64,000 nt of DNA from NCBI GenBank assembly GCA_016183655.1, contig JACPEH010000008.1:248001-312000 (forward strand), in the 5' to 3' direction. Shown piece after piece: positions 57,433-64,000 of the stretch (position 1 is its first letter; each line of letters opens with the position of its first letter). The notes beneath the pieces are model-generated. The model made no database searches. It was not told where the DNA came from and saw only the letters and a program-made list of their open reading frames with translations. A program made the position numbers and the translations under genes. This DNA comes from Rhodocyclales bacterium. GTDB lineage: Bacteria; Pseudomonadota; Gammaproteobacteria; Burkholderiales; Rhodocyclaceae.

Positions 57433-59729
57433 GGAACCTTGGTCGCGCCGTCCGTTCCTTCGATACACCCGCTGCGCGGGTTACTCAGGACGAACGGTTT
57501 TGCCCGCAGAGCGTCCATCCGTTCGTGGTGAGTAGGCTTGCGCAGCAAGCCGTATCGAACCATGAACGGACGCTCCCCACGAAAACCTGCCTGCTCGTCG
57601 CCCTGGCAGCAGCCTTCCCGCCCGCGTTCGCCCAGACCCAACTCGACGAGATCGTCGTCACCGCCAGCCACGACGCGCTGACCGACCGCCGCGAGTCCGT
57701 CACCCAGAAGACCGTCCTCGACAAGAAGGAGATCGAGGCGCTCGGCGGCCTCACCATCGGCGAGGTCATCCGCAAGCTGCCCGGCATCGACGCCGGCGAA
57801 CACAGCGGCGACGGCGCGCCGAGCGCCAGGACGCGCGGCATGGGCCGCGACGCAGTGCAGTTCCTGGTCGACGGCGAACGTCCGTCGGCCAATGCGCGCC
57901 ACGCGCTGACGATGGTCGGCCGCATGCCGTCCGGCGAACTGGAGCGCGTCGAGATCCTGCGCGGATCGTCGGCCGAGCACGGCGGTTCGGCACCGGTCAC
58001 CGTCAACCTGGTCATGCGCAAAGCGCGGCCAACCAGTTCGACCACGTTCAAGGCCGCCGCCGGCCTGCGCGGGACCGGTGCTGATGCCGAAGCCAACGGC
58101 CAGTTCTCGTTCAGCCAGGGCGGCGGCAGCAAGGATGCCGACGGCACGCAGTTCTCCTGGCTGCTGCCGGTCACCGTCAACCGCCACGGCATGCCGCTCG
58201 ACAAGGCGACGACACGGCAGAACGCCAACGCCGGCGTGCGCAACCTGTGGCAGGAAGACCGCGAAACCGGCCCCTACACGCTCAACGAACTGATCGTCTC
58301 GCCGCGCCTGACCTGGAAGAAGGCCGGCGACAGCTTCACGCTGTGGCCCAGCCTGTACCGCAACGAAGGCACCCGCGAGACGGTGCTGACCCGCTCCGCC
58401 TACGCCGACCCCGCCGCCGGCAGCGGCCTTGCGGCGGCCGGCGGACGCACGGATGACGAGAAGAGCGACCTGACCATTGCCCGCCTGCGTGCCGAAGGCG
58501 AGACCCGCCTCGCCTCCGGCAGCAAGCTCTCCGGCCGCGCCGCGGTGATGGGCGGCTGGCGCGACAGCGACACCGCGCGCAACTGGCGCGATGCGGCCGG
58601 CACCGTCACCGCCAGCCGCGAGAAACCGGGCCGCGACGAAAACGAGTTCTCCGCCGCACTGCGCCTCGACCAGCCGGTCGGCGAGGCGATGAACGCCTTC
58701 GGCCTGGAACACGCGACGCATCGCCGCCGGGAAACGCAGACCGTTGCCGGCAGCGGCGCCATGGCCACGAAGACCGAGGCCAGCCAGCAGCAATGGACGG
58801 CCTGGGCGCAGCACGAGTGGGCTCCGGTGAAGAACCTGACGCTGACCGCCGGCCTACGGGGCGAAGCCATCCGCCTCGAATCGGATGGCCGCGCTAGCCA
58901 CGCCGGCCAACTCGCGCCGTCGATTGCCGGTCGGCTCGACGCCGGCGACGGCTGGATGCTGCGCAGCTCGGCGGGCGCCGGCATCAAGGCGCCGAAGCTC
59001 GACGAGATTTCGGCGCTGACCGTGCGCAACACCGCCAGCAGCACCGGCAACACCCCGCTCGAACCGGACCGTGCCGGCAACCCGGAACTCAAGGCCGAGC
59101 GCAACCTGAACCTGGAGGCCGGCATCGAGCGCTACCTCAAGGATGAAGCCGGTGTCGTCGGCATCAACGCCTACCTGCGCCGCACCGAGGAATTCATCGA
59201 ACGCATGACCCTGCGCGAAGGCGCGCGCTGGATCGAGCGCCCCTACAACCAGGGCACGGCGCGCCACTACGGCGTCGAACTCGACGCCAAGCTGAAGAGC
59301 GAACTGTTCGGCATCAGGGGCGGCTCGCTGCGCAGCCACCTGACGCTGCCGCGCGCCCGCGTCGACGACCCGCGCCTCGGCCTCACCCGCGACGCCCGCG
59401 ACCTGCCGCGCTACCAGTTCACGCTGGGCTACGAGCAGTCGCTGCCGAAGCTCTCATCCAGCGCCGGCTTCCAGCTGACGCACCACGGCAAGGTGCGCAC
59501 GAACCTGCCCGGCGAACTCGCCGACGAGACGAAGCGGCGCACGCTGCTCGACGCGCATTGGGTGCGGAAACTCTCGTCCGCGCTGAACCTGCGGCTGCAG
59601 GCGCAGAACCTGTTGCGCGCCGACACCCGACGCACTGCCGCAGCCGTCGCCGGCGCCGACGACTGGCGTCTGGCAAGCAACGAGAAGGGGCAGCCGACCT
59701 GGCTGCTGTCGCTGGAGGGCAAGTGGTAA
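57429..59729 (+). CDS. Second TonB-dependent receptor with an in-frame repeat at its N-terminus
   Basis: 766 residues from ATG 57429, which overlaps the CobN-like stop. Residues about 7-48 are encoded by a palindromic repeat; the true signal peptide begins after it (TKTCLLVALAAAFPPAFA, cleavage after 68), followed by TonB box LDEIVVTAS, plug (GEVIRKLPGIDAGEHSGDGA, QFLVDGERPSANARHALTM) and barrel ending in Trp. GTG codons at 57525 and 57528, inside the repeat, are alternative starts nearer the signal peptide. Substrate unknown; context suggests heme or porphyrin. Confidence 0.85.
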   Translation: MRNLGRAVRSFDTPAARVTQDERFCPQSVHPFVVSRLAQQAVSNHERTLPTKTCLLVALAAAFPPAFAQTQLDEIVVTASHDALTDRRESVTQKTVLDKKEIEALGGLTIGEVIRKLPGIDAGEHSGDGAPSARTRGMGRDAVQFLVDGERPSANARHALTMVGRMPSGELERVEILRGSSAEHGGSAPVTVNLVMRKARPTSSTTFKAAAGLRGTGADAEANGQFSFSQGGGSKDADGTQFSWLLPVTVNRHGMPLDKATTRQNANAGVRNLWQEDRETGPYTLNELIVSPRLTWKKAGDSFTLWPSLYRNEGTRETVLTRSAYADPAAGSGLAAAGGRTDDEKSDLTIARLRAEGETRLASGSKLSGRAAVMGGWRDSDTARNWRDAAGTVTASREKPGRDENEFSAALRLDQPVGEAMNAFGLEHATHRRRETQTVAGSGAMATKTEASQQQWTAWAQHEWAPVKNLTLTAGLRGEAIRLESDGRASHAGQLAPSIAGRLDAGDGWMLRSSAGAGIKAPKLDEISALTVRNTASSTGNTPLEPDRAGNPELKAERNLNLEAGIERYLKDEAGVVGINAYLRRTEEFIERMTLREGARWIERPYNQGTARHYGVELDAKLKSELFGIRGGSLRSHLTLPRARVDDPRLGLTRDARDLPRYQFTLGYEQSLPKLSSSAGFQLTHHGKVRTNLPGELADETKRRTLLDAHWVRKLSSALNLRLQAQNLLRADTRRTAAAVAGADDWRLASNEKGQPTWLLSLEGKW
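57449..57572. repeat. Long palindromic repeat, copy 1 (inside a reading frame)
   Basis: Outer arms CGTCCGTTC (57449-57457) and GAACGGACG (57564-57572) and further inner pairings TTCGATAC/GTATCGAA, TACTCA/TGAGTA and CGAACGG/CCGTTCG. Each half has its own hairpin (CCCGCTGCGCGGG and GGCTTGCGCAGCAAGCC). The same sequence form recurs at 59749-59850. Confidence 0.85.
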
Positions 59730-59748
59730 CGCCGGAACTTTGCCGAGC

Positions 59749-59850
59749 AGCCCTTCGATACGCCCGCGAAGCGGGCTACTCAGGGCGAACGGAGCGAAAT
59801 TCCGTTCGTGGTGAGTAGCCCCCGCAGGGGGCGTATCGAACCATGAACGG
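59749..59850. repeat. Long palindromic repeat, copy 2
   Basis: CCCTTCGATACGCCCGCGAA...ACTCAGGGCGAACGG on one side, CCGTTCGTGGTGAGTAGC...CGTATCGAACCATGAACGG on the other, with hairpins in each half. Starts 20 bases after the receptor stop. Could act as a transcript terminator or stabiliser between the receptor and the ExbB-like gene. Confidence 0.88.
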
Positions 59851-59886
59851 CGCACCGTCGCCATTAACTACCAACAGGAGAACTTG

Positions 59887-60369
59887 ATGTCCAATTTAGT
59901 CGAAACCACGATGTACCAGATCTCGCAGATCTTCCTGCTGCCGACGCTGGCGCTGATCGCGATCCTCTTCCTCTACGCCTTCTGGGTGCTCGGCGAGTTC
60001 GCCGTGCTCGCGCTGCGCCGCCGCAGCGGCGCCGGACGGCCGCTGGTCTCGCACTTCGTGCGGGCGCCGCAGCTGTCGCCCGACGAACTCGACGTGCTCG
60101 CGCACAAGGCGCTGGAAGTGCCGCGCATCGCCAGCCGGGTGACGCCGATGCTCGGCCTGGTGGCGACGATGATCCCCATGGGCCCGGCGCTGAAGTCGCT
60201 CTCCGACGGCAATCTGGCCAAGGTCTCCGACAACCTGACGGTCGCCTTCTCGGCGGTGATCCTGGCGCTGATCGCCGCCTCGATCACCTACTGGGTGGTG
60301 AACGTCCGCCGCCGCTGGCTGGCCGAGGAGCTGCTGGAGATCGAGGCGCTGCGCGGGGTGAAAGCATGA
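59887..60369 (+). CDS. MotA/TolQ/ExbB-like proton-channel protein (HmuU-like)
   Basis: 160 residues, three helices (about 12-35, 85-100, 115-135). RVTPMLGLVATMIPMGPALKSL followed by VAFSAVILALIAASITYWVV is the MotA/TolQ/ExbB channel signature in shortened form. AGGAG before ATG 59887; a TTG one codon upstream was rejected. Paired with the DUF2149 gene (ATGA overlap), in place of a normal exbD. Probably powers the CobN-like protein or its receptor. Confidence 0.85.
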   Translation: MSNLVETTMYQISQIFLLPTLALIAILFLYAFWVLGEFAVLALRRRSGAGRPLVSHFVRAPQLSPDELDVLAHKALEVPRIASRVTPMLGLVATMIPMGPALKSLSDGNLAKVSDNLTVAFSAVILALIAASITYWVVNVRRRWLAEELLEIEALRGVKA

Positions 60370-60701
60370 GCCTGAAACTGCTGCACGAACCGGAGACCGA
60401 GGACCCGATCCTGTCGGTGGTCAATCTGATCGACATCTTCCTCGTCATCATCGCCGCGCTCCTGATCACCGTCGCCCAGAACCCGCTGATCAACCCGTTC
60501 AACAAGCAGGACGTGACGGTGATCACCGACCCCGGCAAGCCGACCATGGAAATGCTGATCAAGAAGGGCGAGAAGATCGAGAAGTACAAGGCCAACGGCA
60601 GCATCGGCAGCGGCGACGGCGAGAAGGCCGGCGTCGCCTACCGCATGCAGGACGGCTCGATGGTGTACGTGCCGGAAGGCGCCGCCGACAACCCGCGCTA
60701 G
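60366..60701 (+). CDS. DUF2149 membrane protein (ExbD-like partner, HmuV-like)
   Basis: 111 residues: one helix at about 17-37, DPILSVVNLIDIFLVIIAAL, in which the NLIDIFLV motif copies the LIDVxLVL proton-relay helix of ExbD; then a short periplasmic part (YRMQDGSMVYVPEG). Forms a pair with the preceding gene. Confidence 0.85.
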   Translation: MSLKLLHEPETEDPILSVVNLIDIFLVIIAALLITVAQNPLINPFNKQDVTVITDPGKPTMEMLIKKGEKIEKYKANGSIGSGDGEKAGVAYRMQDGSMVYVPEGAADNPR

Positions 60702-60727
60702 CGTCGATTCAGGGAGAACGAACAAAA

Positions 60728-61513
60728 ATGAAGACCGCCTCCGCCATTCACCCGCACGTCATCCTCGACTGCATCAACGCCCGCCGCTTCGGCGTCGAGT
60801 ACCAACCCTTCGTCAGCATCGCCAGCGGCGAGGTGCTCTGCTACGAGGCGCTGGCGCGCTTCGTCGACGCCGGCGGCCGGGCGCTGCCGCCGGACCTCGT
60901 TTTCGGCGCGCTGCACGACAACCCGCTGCTGCTCCTGCATACCGAGCTGGAGATGAAGCGCCTGCAGCTCGCCGAGGCGCCGGCGCACGGCCAGCTCTTC
61001 GTCAACCTCGATCCGGACAGTTTCATCGCCGGCGAAACCGAGGACGGCAGCAACCTCTTCCTGCCGCTGCTCGCCACGCAGCGCAGCCGGCTGGTGGTCG
61101 AGATCATCGAGAACCTGCATCTGCAGGACGTGACGATCTCGGCCAGGATGATCGCGGCGCTCGACGCCGCCCGCATCCGCATGGCGATCGACGACCTCTC
61201 CTCCTCGCGCGGCCTCGTCTCCTACGCCGCGCTGATGAGCGCCGCCTACGTCAAGTTCGACCGCAGCTGGCTGTCGGGAACGATGAGCGAGCGCCAGCGC
61301 ACGCTGCTCACCTGGGCGCTGGCGCAGGCCGCCGACCTCGGCCTCGCGACCGTGCTCGAAGGCGTGGAAACCCCGGAGCACCTGGCGCTGGCGCGGCAGA
61401 TGGGCTTCAACCTGGTGCAGGGCTTTCTCTACGCCGACCGTTTCCTCCGCCGCGGCTGCCAGGCCGGCCGCCGGCATCACCCCGGAGCCGCCGCGCTGCC
61501 GGCGGCGGCCTGA
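60728..61513 (+). CDS. EAL-domain cyclic-di-GMP phosphodiesterase-like protein
   Basis: 261 residues, a stand-alone EAL domain without sensor. Catalytic residues appear intact: EAL in YEALARF, Asn in VNLDPD, Glu in EIIEN, the DD pair in AIDDLSS, Lys in VKFDRSW, EGVET and a Gln in QGFLYA. The usual DDFGxGYSS loop is changed to DDLSSSRGLVSY. 27 bases after the DUF2149 gene, so possibly co-expressed with the heme cluster. Confidence 0.87.
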   Translation: MKTASAIHPHVILDCINARRFGVEYQPFVSIASGEVLCYEALARFVDAGGRALPPDLVFGALHDNPLLLLHTELEMKRLQLAEAPAHGQLFVNLDPDSFIAGETEDGSNLFLPLLATQRSRLVVEIIENLHLQDVTISARMIAALDAARIRMAIDDLSSSRGLVSYAALMSAAYVKFDRSWLSGTMSERQRTLLTWALAQAADLGLATVLEGVETPEHLALARQMGFNLVQGFLYADRFLRRGCQAGRRHHPGAAALPAAA

Positions 61514-61542
61514 TTCCACCCCCAAACCAAGAAAGGAAAACC

Positions 61543-62151
61543 ATGGCCCGCTATACCGGCCCCCGCCTCAAGATCGTCCGCGCCCTCGGCGTCGAGCTGC
61601 CCGGACTCACCCGCAAGACCCCGAACCGCGACTACGGCCCCGGCCAGCACGGCGCCAAGCCGAAGCGCAAGTCCGGCTTCGGCATCCAGCTGATGGAGAA
61701 GCAGAAGCTGCGCTACAACTACGGCGTCTCCGAGCGCCAGATCCAGCGCCTGTTCCGCGAGGCGAAGAACGACAGGGGGCAGACCGGCAACAAGCTGCTC
61801 GAACTGCTTGAACGGCGGCTGGACAACGTCGTCTTCCGCGCCGGCTTCGCGCCGACCGCGGTCGCCGCCCGCCAACTGGTCAGCCACCGCCACGTGCGCC
61901 TGAACGGGCGGCCGGTGACGATCGCCTCGATCCGCGTGAAAAGCGGCGACACGATCGCGCTCTCGGAGAAGGGCCGGCAGATCGCGATGGTCGTCGAAAC
62001 CCTCGCCGAGCCGCCGCTGACCCGGCCGGAATGGCTGAACGTCGACGTCGCCAAAGCCTCGGTCACCGTCACCCGCCTGCCGCAGGCCGACGAGGTGCCG
62101 TTCCCGATCGAGGTGCAGCACGTCGTCGAGTATTACGCGGTGCGGCTGTAA
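61543..62151 (+). CDS. rpsD: Ribosomal protein S4, zinc-free paralogue
   Basis: 202 residues. S4 domain at 90-155 (LLERRLDNVVFRAGF, SHRHVRLNGRPVTIASIRVKSGD). The N-terminus, MARYTGPRLKIVRALGVELP, has no cysteines and resembles the plastid/cyanobacterial S4 form. It is not in an rpsM-rpsK-rpsD-rpoA operon, so it is likely a second copy used when zinc or iron is short. GAAAGGAAAACC precedes the ATG. Confidence 0.9.
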   Translation: MARYTGPRLKIVRALGVELPGLTRKTPNRDYGPGQHGAKPKRKSGFGIQLMEKQKLRYNYGVSERQIQRLFREAKNDRGQTGNKLLELLERRLDNVVFRAGFAPTAVAARQLVSHRHVRLNGRPVTIASIRVKSGDTIALSEKGRQIAMVVETLAEPPLTRPEWLNVDVAKASVTVTRLPQADEVPFPIEVQHVVEYYAVRL

Positions 62152-62295
62152 ACCAAGGTCGATCGTCGCCGCGGCTGGTATCGGGCAGGCGCCGGCGGCG
62201 CGCAGACGGGGCAGCGAACGCCGCTGGATGGCGGTCGCGCGGGCAGTCACCCGGTACGCATCCGGTGCGCGCCGGGCTGGAAAGGCCGACCGGCT

Positions 62296-63360
62296 TCAGC
62301 CGACGACGACGCGCGGCAGGCCGTCGATGATCTCGCCGACCACCGTCGCGTGGTCGAAGCCCTGCTGCAGGAAAGTCGCCAGCACTTCGGTGGCCACCTC
62401 CGGCGCGCAGGAAACGAGCAGGCCGCCGCTGGTCTGCGGGTCGGCGAGCAGCATCTTCTCCGCCTCGCCGAGGCGGTCGGCGAGGGTCAGCTGCGCGCCG
62501 TAGCTCTGCAGGTTGCGCGTCGAGGCGCCGGTGACGTAACCGGCGCGGGCGTAGTCGAGCACGTTCGGCAACAGCGGCAGCGCGTCGAAGCGGAGGTTTG
62601 CCGCGACCTGCGAGGCGCGGCAAATTTCGAGCAGATGGCCGGCGAGCCCGAAGCCGGTGACGTCGGTCATCGCATGCACGCCCGCCAGGCAGGCGAGCGC
62701 CGGCCCCGGCGTGTTGAGCTGGGTGGTCGAGGCGATCATCGTCGCGTAGTCGTGCTCGTGCAGCGCGTCCTTCTTGAACGCGGCGGAATAGATGCCGACG
62801 CCGAGCCCCTTGCCGAGGATCAGCTTGTCGCCCGGCTTGGCGCCGGCGTTGCGCTTGACCTGGTCGGGCCGCACCAGGCCGATCGCGACCAGGCCGTAGA
62901 TCGGCTCCAGCGAATCGATGGTGTGGCCGCCGGCGATCGGGATGCGCGCCCGGGCGCAGACCGCTTCGCCGCCTTCGAGGATGCGCCGGATGGTCGCCGT
63001 GTCGAGCTTGTTCACCGGCATGCCGACGATCGCCAGCGCGAACAGCGGCGTGCCGCCCATCGCGTAGATGTCGGAGATGGCGTTGGTCGCGGCGATCTGG
63101 CCGAAATGGTAGGGGTCGTCGACCACCGGCATGAAGAAGTCGGTGGTGGCGACGATCGCCTGCGCGTCGTTGAGTTTCCAGACGGCGGCGTCGTCGGCGG
63201 TTTCGATGCCGACCAGCAACTGCGGCGGCATCAGCGCCGGCGCCGTCTTGGCGAGGATCTGTTCGAGTACGCCGGGAGCGATCTTGCAGCCGCAGCCGCC
63301 GCCGTGGGCAAGCTGCGTCAGGCGGACGGGGGAAGCGGGAGACGCCGTGGTGTCGGACAT
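62296..63360 (-). CDS. selD: Selenide, water dikinase
   Basis: Makes selenophosphate for selenocysteine and selenouridine. 354 residues; active-site GGGCGCK with Cys23 (encoded as TGC, not TGA) and Lys26, ATP-binding Asp residues in ATTDFFMPVVDDP, and C-terminal DPQTSGGLLVSC. The frame opens earlier, but ATG 63360 gives the family start. No selA, selB, selenouridine synthase or tRNA-Sec is in the window. The 144 bases between rpsD and selD stops are GC-rich with no clear terminator. Confidence 0.94.
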   Translation of the reverse strand: MSDTTASPASPVRLTQLAHGGGCGCKIAPGVLEQILAKTAPALMPPQLLVGIETADDAAVWKLNDAQAIVATTDFFMPVVDDPYHFGQIAATNAISDIYAMGGTPLFALAIVGMPVNKLDTATIRRILEGGEAVCARARIPIAGGHTIDSLEPIYGLVAIGLVRPDQVKRNAGAKPGDKLILGKGLGVGIYSAAFKKDALHEHDYATMIASTTQLNTPGPALACLAGVHAMTDVTGFGLAGHLLEICRASQVAANLRFDALPLLPNVLDYARAGYVTGASTRNLQSYGAQLTLADRLGEAEKMLLADPQTSGGLLVSCAPEVATEVLATFLQQGFDHATVVGEIIDGLPRVVVG

Positions 63361-63428
63361 GGTCAGGGGGCCAGGATGCAAAGGCGTGATGTTAGCAGAG
63401 CCCGGCTGAGCAGCCGGTCGGCGGCCGT

Positions 63429-63635
63429 TCAGCCGGCGTCGAAGCCGGCATCCTCGATCGCCGCCCGCAGCCGGGCGACGGAGACCTGCGCCGGATCGAA
63501 GCGCACGCGCGCCTCGCCGGCGCCCAGCGTCACCGCCACGTCGGCGACCCCGGGCAGCGCCTGCAAGGCACCGCCGACGCCCTTGACGCACCCCTGGCAG
63601 CTCATGCCGCCGACCTTGATGACGATCTCTTCCAT
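63429..63635 (-). CDS. HMA-domain metal-binding protein (CopZ/MerP-like)
   Basis: 68 residues, one heavy-metal-associated domain with GMSCQGC (Cys13, Cys16). A cytoplasmic copper or mercury chaperone in related species. ATG 63635 chosen; the longer frame runs through a miniature element. The AGGA before the start is part of that element's terminal repeat. No metal pump is next to it in the window. Confidence 0.85.
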   Translation of the reverse strand: MEEIVIKVGGMSCQGCVKGVGGALQALPGVADVAVTLGAGEARVRFDPAQVSVARLRAAIEDAGFDAG

Positions 63636-63636
63636 G

Positions 63637-63873
63637 ATCCTAGAAACCGCAGTTGAACGCGCCCGCCGGTGCGCCCAGGCTGGTGTCTGGCACGAAGCGA
63701 CGACGCGGCAGGCTCCCGCCTGCAAGGAGGAGCGACAAAGCCAGGCGCCGGCCTGGGTGTGCCGGCGGGCGCGTAGCGGACTCACCCAGCGGGTGATCCT
63801 GGTCGAAGGCGGTAAACTCAATGTCCATGCGGCGTTCCCAATGCAATCAGCGGTCAACTGCGGTTTCTAGGAT
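63637..63873. mobile_element. 237-bp miniature inverted-repeat element
   Basis: 20-bp perfect terminal inverted repeats ATCCTAGAAACCGCAGTTGA at 63637-63656 and 63854-63873, with GC-rich complementary stretches inside (GCCCGCCGG/CCGGCGGGC). No coding capacity that looks real. It fills almost all the space between the HMA gene start and the next gene's stop. Confidence 0.85.
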
Positions 63874-63881
63874 GATGTTCC

Positions 63882-64000
63882 TCACTGCGTGACGACGAAT
63901 GGCTGGCGCGCCAGCAGCCCGGCGAAATCCGCGGCCGGCACCGGCTTGCTGAAATGATAGCCCTGCACCGCGTGGCACCCCTGGCGGCGCAGCATGTCGA
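63882..64000 (-). CDS. EAL-domain protein, C-terminal end (runs off the right edge)
   Basis: The last 39 residues read DMLRRQGCHAVQGYHFSKPV then ADFAGLLARQPFVVTQ and TGA. QGYHFSKP is the end signature of EAL phosphodiesterase domains (loop 8 and last strand). The start and any GGDEF/PAS part are outside the window. Confidence 0.85.
   Translation of the reverse strand, partial: DMLRRQGCHAVQGYHFSKPVPAADFAGLLARQPFVVTQ

Noticed and set aside
53272-57468. 1398-codon minus-strand frame opposite the CobN-like gene
   Set aside because: Antisense shadow; no motif, signal peptide or ribosome-binding site.
62152-62295. tRNA-Sec or SECIS-like structure next to selD
   Set aside because: GC-rich folding is present, but no anticodon arm, T-loop GTTCGA or CCA end can be placed, and selD has Cys, not Sec, at its active site.

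Overview
The window is high-GC, densely coded DNA typical of a Betaproteobacterium. Gene families (short P-II protein GlnB, FixJ/FixL-type pair, CtaC with a fused cytochrome c plus DUF2244, EgtB/EgtD, FtrABCD-type iron import) and a Rhodocyclales-like miniature inverted-repeat element suggest the Rhodocyclales (Azospira/Dechloromonas/Azonexus relatives). That assignment is inference from protein flavour; no rRNA is present.

Layout. 1-4.6 kb (minus): chemotaxis operon (MCP, CheY, STAS protein, CheA, second MCP running off the left edge). 4.8-7.8 kb (minus): a multi-PAS histidine kinase and LuxR-type response regulator. 8-13 kb (minus): housekeeping block ftsK-lolA-rarA and a Crp/Fnr regulator. 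13.2-21 kb: trxB, an Smr-domain protein, pilU, glnB, nadE, a BON lipoprotein, a membrane protein, ppa. 21.2-35.1 kb (plus): an iron island with Fur-box promoter-hemP-tonB-exbB-exbD, then ftrA-porin-ftrB-ftrC-ftrD, then six genes around an unusual P-type ATPase carrying degenerate HMA-2 modules, then a Fur-box promoter and a siderophore receptor. 36-39.4 kb: ArsR-rhodanese regulator, DsrE protein, MFS transporter and NifS-like desulfurase. 39.6-43.8 kb: DUF2244 and aa3-type cytochrome oxidase subunits II, I, III. 44.8-47.1 kb: egtB-egtD. 47.1-61.5 kb: second iron/heme island: a Fur-controlled minus-strand operon of coiled-coil/DUF2325 and very small proteins, a second FTR1 permease, a heme-type TonB receptor, an exported membrane-anchored CobN-like protein (HmuS-like), another TonB receptor, an ExbB-like and a DUF2149 protein, and an EAL-domain protein. 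61.5-64 kb: a cysteine-free ribosomal protein S4 paralogue, selD, a small HMA protein, a miniature element and the C-terminus of another EAL protein.

How it works together. Four TonB-related or permease units share Fur-like operators: tonB-exbBD energises the three receptors, FtrABCD and the second FTR1 protein import ferrous/ferric iron through the inner membrane, and the CobN-like/ExbB-like/DUF2149 set resembles Hmu loci proposed to remove metal from heme outside the cytoplasm. The P-type ATPase with four small membrane/HMA-2 partners directly downstream of ftrABCD is the least explained module and, with the CobN-like cluster, the best candidate for an under-described system. Palindromic repeat elements sit exactly at gene edges, supplying a stop codon, a ribosome-binding region and an in-frame N-terminal extension.
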